Below, one piece after another: positions 25,901 through 40,900 of a stretch of 64,000 nt of DNA. Location: NCBI GenBank assembly GCA_026261815.1, contig JAMPIT010000884.1, forward strand, positions 10,305,001-10,369,000, in the 5' to 3' direction. The position numbers were made by a program, and so were the translations under genes. How positions within the stretch are numbered: the first letter of the stretch is position 1; each line of letters opens with the position of its first letter. The notes below the pieces were generated by a model. The model did not search any database. It had not been told where the DNA came from and was given only the letters and a program-made list of their open reading frames with translations. Source of the DNA: Monarcha castaneiventris obscurior. Taxonomy: Eukaryota; Chordata; Aves; Passeriformes; Monarchidae.

Positions 25901-28900
25901 ACAAGTATTTCTGAAATTTTTAGCCAATAAAGCCATAATTTTGTGTAAGATGAAGTCCTAAGTAAGACTCGCATTCATGACTCTCACCTGTGGAATGAAG
26001 TCTTCTGACATGACTTTGGTAAAGACCAGAGGATCTCAATGGTCACAGGTGATTTGTGTTAGTTCTCATCTGAACTGAGTTTCTAGATCCATCTAGCTCA
26101 TAACCACATGTGTGAAAGAGAAATGTCTGTCAACTCTATTTTTTTGCTCCTTTTGTCTCTTGTCTTACAAATCCCACTTTTTTTTTTTGCATGCTCTGTC
26201 CACACTGCTAAACCAGAATTTGTTTTTTCATTATGCTCACTCTCTGAGATCCGTTCTTTTACTATCCCTGCTAATTGCCTCATGCCAGCATATCCGAAGT
26301 GCAGTCGGTAACAATTTTTTCTCTCATTGCTTCATCTTTTGGACATCTCCAAACTGGAGTAACTTCTTTGACAACTAACATCTACTTCAAATCCTGATAT
26401 TTGCTATAAATTATATGCTCTGTTCTCATAATACTTTATAATTTTGTCCTTACACATCATCTTTGCATTTCATCTTCTGATTAGCTGATGTTTTCGTTTC
26501 TGCTCATGTTCTCCCACAATGGTGACTGTGACTGACAAAAGTTTCATCCACAGTGCTGAGAATTTTTTTATTTGTACCTTTCCTTCAAGTTTTCTGCCTC
26601 TAGCACAAATTACATCTTTGGAGCTGCTCTTTCCTCTAGGCATTTTCATTTAAAGAGAAGAAAGTAAAGAAACAGCTCAATAGCTCTGATTATTTCCTGA
26701 GTGTAATTTTTTCTTTCTAGGGTCCTGGTACGACTCCTTTTCATATTCTCTGTTAGATTCAGTCAGTAAGTTCTTTGGACTGGGAGCTGTGATTTCATTT
26801 TCACTTGGAAAATATAAAAAGCACTATGTAATTACATACGTGCTCCTGAAAGTCCCAGTGACACTGCAGCATTCAAGCATCTAACACAGGGGAATGTGAG
26901 CTCTGTGCTCTTGCATTCCTTGCTAAATACAATTAATGTGGTAGCATTTTACAACACTGAGGGCCAAGTTCTCAAACCCCCTTCTTTTCCTGCCAAAAAA
27001 GATATACTAATGTTTGCAAAAATTAAGTTTATTTTTGAATATTTATCCTGCTTCATTATGGCCTCATAATGAACTGGTAGCCAGAGGGCATTTACATATG
27101 AGCATCTTCTGTGGCAGTAATAAACCCCATCAGCTCAAGTAGCACGGGCTTGTGTTCTCAGTGGTTAAACCTGGGACTCTATCCCCACTGGCAACTTCTG
27201 GCAGCTTTTATAAGGATGTGTCAACAGGCTTATTAAACACTGGCATTCCTTATGAGAGTTGAACTCCTGTCAGCCAGCTGGGATAAACTTTGCCTTGGGG
27301 AACATGTAATTCTCTGGCAGAGTGCTCCGATCCTGCCCCAATCCAGGCGTTGGCTGATGATAAGTCTGAGAGCCTGCAGCTTCCAACTAATGGAGTAATT
27401 CCTTGTGCTCAGGTGATTAAGTCTTGTGATCTTGGTTTAGAAGGTTCCCAGTTTCTACCCTTGTACCCTGACTGTGCTGTCAGTACTTACATTGTGATGT
27501 ATTTTTTCTATAGGTGCATTCACATAGATTATTCCCTGTTCTTCTACAGAATGACTGTTCTGCCTGTGTAATGAGCAGCAGAGATAACTGAGCCTAGGGT
27601 GGTGTAGAACATTAATTTTTGGATCATACCTCTGGGACTGAGGTAATATTTATCAACTCAAGGACTGTGTGTAATAAATAAATCGTCTTCCAGCTCAGGA
27701 AAAAAAAGGATTCCAAAGAAATTCCAGTTGTATTGTCTACATTGTTCTTGACTGCCTAGAAGTAAACAAAGAAAGGCAAAGTAAAGGAAGAAAGATTTGG
27801 ATATTGGAATTCTGACCAACTTTTCAGGGCACCTATGGTTTGGTTTGATGGCGGTTGTGGGTAAAGTCTTTACTGTTCAAAATTTATCAGCTTTAATATG
27901 AAATCTGGAGAGACGAAAGTGTTATGAGACAAATCAAATATCTTTTTCAAATGTTCCTGTAGATGATAACATTTCAAGATACAGCCTGTGAAACAGAAAG
28001 GAGCTCTCCGCTATTAGCTGAATGCTGTTATGAAGTTGATTGCTGTTCTGCTGTCGTTCTTCCATTCAGCAAAAATTCCACAGAAAGAAAGATGAAACAT
28101 TTATTTGAGAGAGAATCTCTCAAATAAATGTTCTTTAGAGGAGATTAGCTTTTGTACAATCCTTAGAAGTTAAAACTGGGATCTGTCCCTGATGGAAATC
28201 AGCATTATATAACGGGATACAACAGAGCAACGATAAATAGGACAGCTTGAGAATCTGGCTGCACAGTTTTATACTGACACGTGCTGGGGCACCTCAGGGG
28301 TCCTAAGGGTCCAAGTTATGCCCTTTTAACAGATTTTCAGAAAATGTACACTATTTCCCCCATAAGCGATGAAATTTTCTAGAGATGTCTCAGTTGAGAC
28401 AGCTCAAAATATGTACCTATTTCCTTTGGAAAATTTAGACGTAAACATATGTAACTGTGTATGATCAGATGACTCCCCTACTGTGTGAAGTAAATTTACA
28501 GCTTTCAGTCCTCAGTATGTTCAGCTAATGAACTCTTAAGACACCAACTTCTGCTTTGTATAATGATGCAGAGTACACAGAAGAATCTCCATGAATGAAG
28601 ATGTTCAGTTACAGGAGAAAGTGGAAAACTGTAATGATGATGACAAATAAAATGCAAGTGCAGCATGCTACAGATGAACTAAAACTTTATTAAAATTGGG
28701 GGGGAAAAGCTACTCTTAGAAGAGTAGCCAAGGAAGACTGTAAATTAGGGATCAAAGCTGTGCAGAGACAAAGATAAAAAGTTTGGCAATAAATATGTTG
28801 ACAGTTCCATGGCGGGAAAGTTGCATTTGAATTGTCAGAAGAAGATCTCTGGGCTCTGTGATTTGACGCTGCATGACCACAAGGCCACTGTGGTTGTTCA

Positions 28901-31900
28901 CTTTTTTTGTGGTGAAAAACCCCTCCTGGTTCCCGCTGATGATGGACAGCTGAGTTTTATCCCCAGGGACAGCATTGGAAGGACCCATGCGGAAAATGTC
29001 GGTGGGTACTTGAATGTTGGTAGGAAAAGAGAGGTGATAGTAGGTTATTCTCAGAGGCAGCCTCTGGCACTCCTTATTTTCATTACAAGGCAAGCGCTCA
29101 CAGCGACTGCAAGAGAAGTGAGAACACAAGACAAGAGGAAGATTAGTGCACATTTAGTGAGTGGGAGGGAAGAGCAAGGGCAGTGGGGGTGGGAAAAGAT
29201 AGACTAACTTGCATCCTGTATCCATTCTTCAGCCTGGCACCTCACTCATATTGCAAAGAGACATGTATTCAATAAGGATGAACTTGCCTGCAGTTGGAGA
29301 TTTGGGAGAAGCGTTGCCACTGTCAGAAGTGTTGCCCTTGCTCTGCATGCACGGATGGATCAAGTCTGGCACCTCAGCAGGGGTGAGAGTTTATTTGCAT
29401 TTACGTCAGCCAAGCTCTCCTAGGGAGAACACTGGCACTTGTTTCCCCTCCAAGTTTTATTATTTTGCTGGTTGGACATATATTCAGTAGAGATTTTAAG
29501 TGGTTAGGGAGTTGTCGGTGTCCTACTTGGGATGTCTGGCTGTATTTTAAGACTGAGTAAAGTATTCTGAAAACCATGAATGTCCAAGGAGTTGGTCTCT
29601 GAAGACAAACCTTTTCCTACTGATACGGCACAGTATTCCTCTGTACTATCAGAAGAACCAACCTGAGTCAGTCTAACACCCATCTAGGCATGCCCTGAAA
29701 GCAAGATCCAATGGCCTGATGCCTCCAGCATGTGTCCTACACAGTCAGTCCCCTCCTACATAGTCCTAAGTCACGGGAATGATTCTGGTGAGAGAGGAAT
29801 TTGCCCTCTGCTCTTTCATTCCCTTAGCACTGCGTCACAGTGAAAACTCCAGAGCACTAGCAAGAGATCACCCATACAGGCTGGCAGGGAATAACAAACC
29901 TCTACATTAGTAGTCACAATCTTCATGCGTTTTGTTCCTGAGAGAAATGTTCTTTGTTCAGAAAAATACAGTAGATAGCTACAGACATCCAAGTCACTGC
30001 TGTTAAAGTGTGTTACACTTTACCAGCACATTAATGAAGATCTGACATGTCATGGTAACTGGTGAGTTTGAGAAGTGTGTAAAGGATTGCATACTGGGTA
30101 AATTTGTATGCATTTCAGATTAAAGATATGCCCAAGTCACCACATAGGTATCCAAACATCCTTTCAGGCAGGTGTGTGGAAGTAAAGGTAGACAATGACG
30201 ATCTCAGCTGGATGATAACTTCACAGAATTTTGTCATGATCAGGTTGAGCATTTAGCTCCAAACTTGCCTTGTGCAAAACTAAAAATCAATTAAATTATG
30301 TGCAAGAGTCTCTCCACTCCAAGCAGTATTTGGTCCACAGGCTGAAGTTTTGGAACCTAAACAATTTGTTTCTTTACCAAGAAATGCTCCAGCACAAAAG
30401 TATGATTTGCATCTTACCACCCCAAGTAAATCTGAATGTCCAGTTCATTACTTTATTTTGACATGAGTTTGAGCTCCTATGAAGAGTGTCTGCTACCAAC
30501 AGAACTGTGGTTCATAAGCAAGCCCCACTTCGTTGCCAGCGCATGGCGATCTGAATTCCAGGAACCCCTCATTGGATGCAAAATCAGCGCTTTCAAAAAG
30601 ACTAATTAAAAGTACCCTCAGTTTTTCAATTAATGTGTTTTCTTTTAATACTACTTGCAAACAAAAGTAGTTCTTTGAAGCAATTCTTTGAAGATTTAAA
30701 TGCATTCTTGATTTTATTCATGTGTTTAAAGATCACGCGCAAGTCTTCACAGGATGGACGACTAATTAGGTGTGGATACTCTTGAAGTATTTCCAGGTAT
30801 GGAGAGTTCTGCATTCTTTTCTGAAACATCATTAATAACTCCACTAAGGAGAATGACTTGGTGTTGAAATCATGAGGCTACTTGGTTTTGCTGAAATCGT
30901 GGAGCAAGTTGAGACAGTTAATTCCTTAGCTGGAAATGTTTTCTTCTGTACAACTTCTTAGAAGCATGTACATGCTTGTGAACACTTACACTCTCATAAA
31001 GATGCTCTCCCTTATTGTTTTATAAAAGTAAAATACATTTTTAAATTATGGCCAGAATTTTTTAAGAGAACAAAAAAACCAAAGCTTCCAGCTTTCAAAG
31101 ACTCGAAAAAGGATGTTCTGCTGATTCAGAAAGTTATTTGTGAAGATAGATGTGCCTGCGGCTAGAAGCTAAAATAATTCAAAATTCATCATCTTTTATC
31201 ACATGCTTCGCTGGTATACACTGCACACTGCACCGTAGGTTCAGTTAATGTGCAGCAATTGTTCCATCAAATAACCACAAAGGAGAGATAGCAAATATTA
31301 TTGCTTTCAAGAACCAGAGTTCATTCTGGGGTCACGTGCCACAAAGGCAAGAAGCAAAGAGTATTTCAACCCCAGTGTACTCTCTAGAGACATTCAGTGG
31401 GCAGCAGGAAATCACATGGTGGGGGAATGCAGCAAGCTGCTGCTAATGAGGGAGCAGCCCAAGCCCTGGGTGCTGCCCAGCCCTGTTGCTCCCTGGGACA
31501 AATGAGCTGCCTGTAGAGCTCCTGTGTCCTGCCACCATGCTGTGAGCCATGGGACCGAGCTGAGGGGCCCAGCAGGAGAGGGGAGTGCTGAGGAGGCAGA
31601 AAGTGCTACCAGAGAAAACCAACCCAGAGCCCAGGGGCAGTTGTATATGTCTTTGCAAACCTCTGAAATCAGGTGCATGAGCTACAAAAGTAAGTGTATA
31701 CTTCTGCTAAATGCTTATTCCTGAATTTAAGCAGTTATTTTAGCTTGCTTACTACTCTGTTCTTTTATGTTTATTTATGTGGCTGAAATATTGGTTTCAA
31801 AGTATTACTCCTAGTTTGAATTTCATGTGCCAAACACTGATAAAAGAAAATTACCAAAACTAGAGGAATTCCATTTGTAGATAATAAACACAACATTTTG

Positions 31901-34900
31901 TAAGAGAAAAGCAAGGAGAAAAATATTTTGGGCCTTCCCTCACGTTAATTTCTGAGTCAGGTTTTAACTTCATTGTGCTTAAAGGAGTTAAGTGATATAC
32001 AACAATTCCTCATGTACTGAAGGAAAACAAACTTTTTATTAGCAAGATTTATGGCTTTGTGATTTACTTCCTACAGGGAAACCAACTCAACATGCTGAAC
32101 AACTAACCAAGTTTTATTAGTGAACTATACACTCACTATACATTCTATGCTGTAGATTTCTAGAGCTGTAACAATATTCCAGGCCTCCTAGAATATATTC
32201 CACTGCAAAGGCTCGCTCATGCTATCATTGGCATGCACTTCTTTTCAGCAGGTTGCACAACACCATAAGGTCTAAGTGAGCCATTGCCACATCATGGATC
32301 TCAACACTGATGCTAATGATCAGCTGTGCAGGGAAGGTGGTTTTTGTCTTAAACGGGCCAGAACTTAAAGGGAATGAAACCAACTGATGGTTGGTCTTCA
32401 CGGACAATTCTTAACCAGAGGAGAATCTGGAGTCCTGCTTCCGGCAGGAAAACAGGATACAGCAGAGTAGTAGAGAGGATGGACAAGCACACACTCCTCT
32501 TGTCTGAAGATGAAAGACATTTCAAGCTGTAGAGAAGACAGAACTATCTTCTCTTTGCCCTCAGCACTGAGCCTTTATGTCCTATCCTTGTATCCTTCAT
32601 CTGTCTTTCCTAATCTAGTTTCTTCTTCCTATTCCCTTTCCTAGCCTATGACCCTTGCTGCTCACTCAAATATTTGGCATCAGGACTGTCAACTCAGCCT
32701 GTGCCAATCCTTCTCTTCTTGCTCCATTCTCTCCTGGCTGACACTTAGTCCTCTCAGTTTCTACCCCACAGTCCTAGACCTGAAGCACATATCCTTTCCC
32801 TCAGGATCTTTGTGCAGCCATCCCAAATTATTCCTTCCTCTGATGGTCCTCATCCAAATCTGGAATAGAATCATAGGATCATTAAGGATGGAAAATATCT
32901 CCAAGACCATCAAGTCCAACCTGTGACCAAGCCCCACCTTGTCACCCAGACCATAGCACTGAGTGCCACATCCAAGCATTCCTTGGACACCTCCAGGAAT
33001 GGAGACTCTACCACCTCCCTGGGCAGCCCCTTCCAATGCCCAACCACCATTTCAGTGAAGAAATTTTCCTGATGTCCTCTTGTCTTGTCACTAGTTCCCT
33101 GGAATCAATTACCCTTGACCATAAGGTCCTGACCCCTGTGATTGTTTTCCCCTTTCTCTCCAGTTCTACCCCATTTTACCTGCTACCCCTGAAGCATCTC
33201 CCAGACTCATTCTCCTCACCTTGACATACCTTCAGATCCTTCCCTCCCTACACTCAGTCTCCTTATCTCAAAGTATGCATTTTCTTCTTACCAAGTTGGC
33301 TCCTCTCTCACCCATGCTAGTAACAGCTCACTTACCCATGGAGTTGGGGCTGTCCAGGCAGGCATTACCTGGCCCAGGACAGACAGACTGGTCTCCTCTC
33401 CTGTGGCTTTATGTGGGAGCGGGCTGAGTCAGTCTGTGGAGTTGGACCTGCATGTCTCAGACTGCTATGAAGAGCAATAAGAAGCTCAGGACCACTAAAT
33501 CAGAAGTGAACCCTTCGTTGCTGGAAGAAAAAGACCTCTCTACTGATAGGAAGAATTAAATTGCAGTGAGGCAGATAGCCAAACACAAATTGCTATGAAA
33601 TCCTTATCATTCAAGGACTTGAAGCAAAAGTTAAAGAACTCTTAGAAATACTCCAGGTACATCTGAGCTTAGTTTGACATACAGGAGTGGATAAAGTTTA
33701 CCCATCAAGGTCTTCATTTCCTAAGGTTTATGAAAAAAAGGCTGAATGCAATTTTACAAAGTTTGTAATTTCAAAAGTTTCAGAGGATTCTGGTAAGGAT
33801 GACAAAAAAGTGCAAAAGCAATTTCCTAACAAATTTCAGGTTTCTGCTCCATAACATGACAGCAGACTGTTAAAATAATTTTTTTTTAAAAAATCACCAA
33901 AATATCTTTAAGACACACAAACCAGCGTGTTCCTCTCTACACTTGTTCTTGGAAATGAGTGAACTGCTTTGGTTGAAATTTGCCAAAACTTGAGCCTGAG
34001 TCAGACACCTGGAATGTAAAATTTCATCCATTGGTGACAATTTGGCAAAATTTAAAGGAGTTAAAAACACGTCCTAATAATGATAAGCACGAGGCAACCT
34101 TAATAATATGTAGACATGTATAGAAAACACAAATTGTTCCCAATTTGGCTCAACGCAGCACACATATCTGACATGTTGCCACAAATGCTTCCTTATATTT
34201 TCTACTATTTTTCTTGGCTTAAATATTACAAATGCTAGACTTCAATGCCGTATAAAGAGAAGTTAATTGTTATGCAATTTGGAAACAAAAACTGCTTGGC
34301 AAGGCAGTGCAGCAAGTTAAGTTCTATTATGAGGAGCAGCAGATCTTATCTACCCTGGGAAAAATACCAAGCCTAGAGACTGATCAATGAAAAACAAAAA
34401 GCAGAATTTAAGTAAAAGACATAATAATTCAATAAAATTGTTACCATTAAGATCAGGCCAGGCATTTTGCTGTCTTTGGGGAAGATAACACAGACTGCTT
34501 CCTCCTGGGCCTTAGAATATCTAAACAGTATCCTGACGTTTCAGCCTGGGATGATACTGCAATTACTTCACCTGATGGCAATCACCACTGCAACATCCAC
34601 CATGCAAAACCCTCTGCTTTAAAGGTATTGGGTAAAGAAGCTTCTGGATCACTGAGTGCTGTTGCCTGTATATAAGGATTTTAAGGAAAAATAAGAATAA
34701 AGAAACTTGGATTTACGGGACTGAGGCCTATTAAATTATAGCTATTCCAAAGAAAATAATGGGGAACTGGGTAAAAAAATTTCCTGAGGTGCCAACTTGA
34801 TGGGAATGGAAAAATACATTGTGTTACTTATGATGTGCCAAGTTGGTAAAACTGGAAAGTGTTTTGAATAAAAAGGAGAGAAAAAATGGTATCTGTACTA

Positions 34901-37900
34901 GATGTGATGTTATAAGAAGCCAACTACTTTGATTTTAGAGCCTGGATAAAAAAACGATTTAATGTCCTTATCACGCAGAACGTAACAAAGATATGCTGGC
35001 TATCAGCCCTGGTGCGGTATATATGCAAAACTAAATCAGTCAAGGAGATGTAGTTTGGATGTAAAAAGGGTGCTAAAGAGCTGTCTTATGAAACTGTTCC
35101 CCAATGAGCACCAGGTAATCCCACCCATAAACCATGATTCCAGCACATTGGTATAACATTGGTATCCTGGCTAAATATGAGAGCGCCTCCAGAACCCAGT
35201 GGACTTTGTCAATGATAATAATGAACTCACATTCTCTTTGCTTTATGCAAACATGTTTTCAATAATACATTTAGTAACTATATGTAGCTGTTAAGAGGGG
35301 AAAACCTAATAAATCCAATGAGATAAGAACTCAAGGAATTAAAATAATTAGCATTTCACAGAGCAGCTGCAGGATTTGTGTCTGACTCATAGCCTAATTA
35401 TAGCCCAAGCAGATCAGAAGGATCTCGCCCCATGAGTAGGTCTGAGTTAGGCTGAGAAAGCCTAACAGAGCCCAAAACCCCAGACACAGAAAAACAATCC
35501 AGACATTCCCACTGCTTCCAAAAGATCCCATACAACTCAAATAGCCATTAAAGTCAAATACAGATAAGAGAGAAGATGAAATGGAATGTGTGTATGATAC
35601 GTATTTTATAAATTGAACTCTGCAACGCACGAATATCCGTAAGAGTAGAAATCTGCTAATTCTGCCTACTGGCCCATTGCACATTACACTTTTTTTAAAA
35701 TTAGGATAAAAATGAACCCACAGTATTACAAATAAAGAGAACATCTGCAAAATGAGGCACTGCTTGGTCATTGATGTGACAAATATAATTTAAAATTTAA
35801 TCCCTATTGCCCTTCCCAGAACACAAGCATATTTTATAAATAGCTGGGTTTACACCATAAACTTCCTCTCCAGCATTCGGATCAAATACATCTGCTGTGC
35901 CACTTATATGGCATTTCAAAGACTAAGGATTAAATGCAAAGTAACTAATCCCCACAAAATCCCAGAGATGGAGATCAGCCTTGGCTTCACTCTACAGAGG
36001 AGGCACAGAGTACTCAGTTCTGTCTAACAGATGGTGGCCATACCAACACTGACTGGGAAAAGCAATAGTGGGCTGATACGAAATGTGATTTGTCAGCTTT
36101 CCTCCCTGGCTGGTGGAACACACATTTACCTGAGTACAGGGCATACACGGGGGACCATGAAGCAGCCTTTGGAAGAATTGCTGGAGTACAGGGTGGCCAG
36201 AAAGCCACAGGGCAGGATGCAAAGCATCACCTTCAATAGCCATAACCTCAGCTACACAACGGAGAGCTTGCAACAACTTCTCCACTCTGCTGGCACCATT
36301 TGATGAGTATAAAAGAGCTGCCAGTTGCCCCTCCTCCCAGAGCTGTCTCCTATTTTCTACACCAGAATGCACACTGTCTCTGAGTGAGGTTAGTGACACA
36401 ATTATGAGCTGCAGCTAACATACCACCCTTGCTAGGACTCACATATTTTCTAATACAGGTGAAAATCGGGTACAAATTGAAAGAGGGGAGATTTACATAA
36501 GATAATACGAAGAAATTTTTTACTGTGAGGATGGTGAGACACTGGAACAGGTTGCCCAGGGAGGTGGATGCCCCAACCTGGCAGTGCTCAAGGCCAGGTT
36601 GGATATAGCCTTGAGTCTAGTGGGACATGTCCCTGCACATGGCAGAGAGGGTTGGGACTAGATGATTTTTAAGGTCCATTCTAACCCCTTAATATTCTAT
36701 GATTCAATTATATGATACTAAAAAAAAGACATTCTTGCAATGCTTTGCAACAGCACAGGTGAGAATTCAGAGAGGGAGCTAAAAAGAACCCTTTGGCTGA
36801 AGTGTGAAAGTACAGAAAGACTATGTGTAATTCTAAAATAAAAGCCAAGGATTTCAAAGCTGAATGTAGCCCTCCTTTCAGGCTGCCTGCAAGGGAGCCA
36901 GACAGAGAGTATCTGCTCATGGCTCTGGGGATCATTATGGTGCATGGCACCTTCTAAGGGAGCATCTTTTTCTTAGAAAGAGGAACATGAGAAAGAATCC
37001 AGACTTATGTATGAAAAACATAAGGTAGGCCTGCCAACAGAATACACATTTGCCAGAAACTGCCCTGTGTTCAGTTAGCAGTGGCATGACATTAAGGAGA
37101 TCCTGTCACCAAAAAGTGCCTGACCCTGAAAAAGAAGGTACTTACGTATCTCCTGACTTGCGGTAATTCTCTGGACATTCCAAAGACAGGCAGCGAAAGC
37201 CACCCTGGATGTTAAAGCAGGTCTCGTTGAAAGAACAGTTGTGGCTTTCTGCAACACACTCATCAATATCTGCCAAATGGAAACAGGGGAGTGGATTAAA
37301 CACATGCTTTTCCTCTACTTGCAGGTGCCAGACAATGACAATATCCTATTAGATACTACAGAACATGGGGTGCAATTAAACATTACTACAGGACTGCAAG
37401 GGCAAGGCAGAAGAACAAAAAAGAACACTAACCCAACCAACTGACAAGAAGAAGAAAAGGAAGAGCAGCAGTGCCACTAAGTGGACAAGACCTCAATATT
37501 TGCTGACATGTTTACAGCAGGATATTTCCTTGTAATGGCTAAACTCATAGCATTTCACCATTGGAATCTTCATCGTAAGAATTTTTTATAGTTAATAATG
37601 TTTTTAAAAGTATTCTCCACTGAATTACTCTATAATGGAAATCTCCTGTATATTTATTATGAAAGACTGGTTTCTTCAGATGTCTAGCTGAGGTCTACTG
37701 CTTTACCTATAATGTCACAGGAAAGGCATTTTTTAAATACAAAAACTGCTACAACTTGTCAGAAGTCCACAAACCAGTGAGTTCTCCCTGCAGTTATTGA
37801 ACTCACCTTGGCAATTGCGTGCATTGGGTGCCAGCCTGTACCCAGTGGAGGGACAAGTACATTGAAAGCTCCCAGGAATATTAATACATCGAAAGGAACA

Positions 37901-40900
37901 GATATGTCCTCCAGTAGGCAAAGCACATTCATCAATATCTGCAAGAAAAAAACACCACTAATTTACTATGTGTGCATGACATTCAACCCAGTGCACATGT
38001 ACAGTGCTCCTGCTATGAGCTTCAAACACAATTTGATGATTCTAATTTCTGGGCAATAAAGAAGATCATCAGATAGGTGTGGCCCTAGCCAATAACATAT
38101 AAATAGCAAAGATTTTCAGGAATAAATGGAACTCTGAAGAAAATTAAAAGATACGTGAGAGCCCAAGAGACAAAGTAATGGACAAGAGCAAGCACTTTAC
38201 AGTGACATGTATTGTAGTGCTTTATAAAAGGGAGGGAGATGAATAGTTTTAACCTTGTTTTTACAAAAAGGTAATCAAAATTAGGTGTTCTGCCCAAGGC
38301 CTCACCGTCTAGTAAAGTCCTGGAGACCTAAGTCCAAATTCAGGATCTTGTCCACGAGGTCACACCCACATCCTCATTGTATTTGAGAACCCATTAGTAC
38401 AGAACCAGCCACAAAAAGAGGATATATAAAATACTACCTAGTAATATCATATATTACATATGTAACATATAAATATGCTCCTATCTCCACTTGCTGAAGA
38501 CTAGAAATTCTGGTAGGTCCTCAGTAAAAAAAACAAATTTCTGTCAAGTAACAAAAGTATGCCAAGCTACAATTCAGTGTAAACAGCAAAACTGACACCA
38601 CACATGCCGAGAGATACTTTCTAGAAAAGGACATGGGTGGCAGACCTCCATTAAATAGAGTTTCACAAGAAAATACTGAAGAGACTCAAATGTTAAAATG
38701 AAAAAATTACATGAAATTGCTCATGTTTGTTGCAGGACAATAAGAAATACCCACCCACTCACTCTCTGCAACACTACAGAGCTCACCTTCACAGGAAATG
38801 CCATCGATGTCACTGAGCTGGAATCCGCGGCGGCAATAGCACTGGTAGGAGCCATACACATTGGCACACTCTTGACTACAGGGGTTGCTCTCACATTCAT
38901 TCAAATCTGAAATACAAAGTTATGCACCTGAACCCCAAACTTCTTGCTATATTCATCACTCCTAATACTGGCATATGACAAAACTTTGGAAGGTAATTTT
39001 TTGTAATTAAAAAAGGATGGCACACATGTCACTGAGTAACCTGGAAACAGAGGGGTCTGAGTGTGTTACTCTTAACAGGGTCTGGCAGTATAGTTTAATT
39101 TGCACTGTGCTATAATTTCCTACTGTACTTCAAGGTGTGAGACTGGGAAGGAATTTTTAGGCCGACACTTACATTTTTGTGTCTGGATATCAGCAAAGCT
39201 GGTTTTGGAGGTTTTGAATCTGATTGAGTTGAATGACCCTGCGAAGTGCAGCAAATGTAGACCCATACACCGCTGCATCACAGAATCACAGAACCATTCA
39301 GGTTGGAAAATACCTCCAAGACCATTGAGTCCAACCTGTGACCAAGCACCACCTTGTCACCCAGACCAGAGCACTGAGTGCCACATCCAGGCATTCCTTG
39401 GACACCTCCAGGGATAGGGACTCCACCACCTCCCTGGGCAGCCCCTGCCAAGGCCTGACCACCCTTTCAAGGAAGAAATTCTTCCTGATGTCCAACCTGA
39501 GCCTTCCCCGGTCAGCTTGAGGCTGTGTCCTCTTGTCCTGTCAAATGACCCAGTCTAAGGGCAATATATTCAAGCTGTGGGCTATAGTGGCCTCAACTAA
39601 GCACAGCAGCATTCACGTAATCAAAGAGACTGTACTGTGATGATTTCTCATGCCATTCCAGTGCAGTCTTGCAAGCTAAAATAAAAACAGCTAAAAGAGC
39701 AATGAGCTGTTTCTCGCATTCCGTAACCAAAGCACTGACAGCAGTACCTTCACATGATCTACCATCAGCTGAAAGTTTGAATCCCATGGTACAAGTGCAG
39801 TAGTAGGAACCAGGAGTATTCTCACACTTGTGAGCACAGAGGCGGCCTGGGTAGCGTCTGCATTCATTGATATCTGCAATGACGAACACAGAGAGGTCTG
39901 TGGATTGGCTGGCTCACTGTGGTACCAGTCTGGACAAGAATGTGGTTATAAAAGTTTGATTGTTATTTTCCAGATTTAAATTTCATACTAGAGAGAGAAT
40001 AAGTCCTCAAAATGCTCATTAAGAAGCACCCCAGAGTACAGTTGGATTAGATCTACACAGATAAAAGTTGCTTTGATCTTCCAAAGGAATCTTTTGCTGT
40101 AGGTGCTTATAAAAATATCACAGAAAACAATTACACTCTCACAACCTTACAACAGGATAGCAGATAACACATTGACAATACAAATACAGCTTCCTTTGAA
40201 GTATCAGCAGTTCTTTAATATGATTTTAGATTCATCCAAATAATACAGCAGTCAATTTTACATTCTGATGACAGAGGGTATGCAGAGAGCAGTAACATTC
40301 TTTACACGGAAACATTTTGTAAGTGCCGTGGCTGCACATATTTAGGCTGATAGGTACAACTTACCAATACATGTCCTACTGATGACATCAAAAGTATAGC
40401 CAGCTTTGCACTCACAGCGGTAATTGCCTGGGGCATTGATACAAATGTGTCCTTCTCCACAGGGCTGGTTTGGGGATGAGCATTCATCCACATCTAAAAT
40501 AAAAAGTGATTTTAAGTACACTTCTGACTATGCACGTTGAGAGAACAGCAACACATTAACATATTTCTTCGTCCCCTGGTGGTTATAAACTGTTTTGAAA
40601 CAGAAAACAAGATGTTATCATGCTCTCGGCTTTTACAAGATCAGAGTCACAAATCCAAACTATTTATACCAAAGCAGGTTAGCTCTAAGATGTCCTTAAT
40701 GTTGATGGACCTGGGAGGAAAGTGATGAAGTAATCAGGAAATCTTTGGAGGAATTCAGGCACAAAATTGTATTATTATGCATACTCATTATTTGTGGATC
40801 AGATCTTCATCTAGTGTAAGATGTCTGAGATCCAGAGTCATCAGTAGTGCTTTGATAAGTCACTTACAGAAATTGAAAACACATACAAAAATGCCTCTCT

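Larger units (their letters stand above)
29107..37145 (-). other. FBLN1 intron 14, part used by both isoforms (8.0 kb)
   Basis: Between exon 14 and exon 15C. CR1 copies at 32866 and 36480 are listed separately. A GC-richer patch at 31420-31640 has no recognisable content. 29110-31400, 31700-32860, 33120-36470 and 36720-37145 show nothing I can support. Confidence 0.9.

Noticed and set aside
28809..29207. 132-codon plus-strand open frame
   Set aside because: Antisense shadow of FBLN1 exon 15C.
31420..31680. GC-richer patch as a possible hidden exon
   Set aside because: Short open frames only, with no splice-site-bounded, family-like sequence.
37808..38059. Plus-strand open frames opposite EGF exons 12-14
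   Set aside because: Shadows of the minus-strand EGF exons; no independent support.
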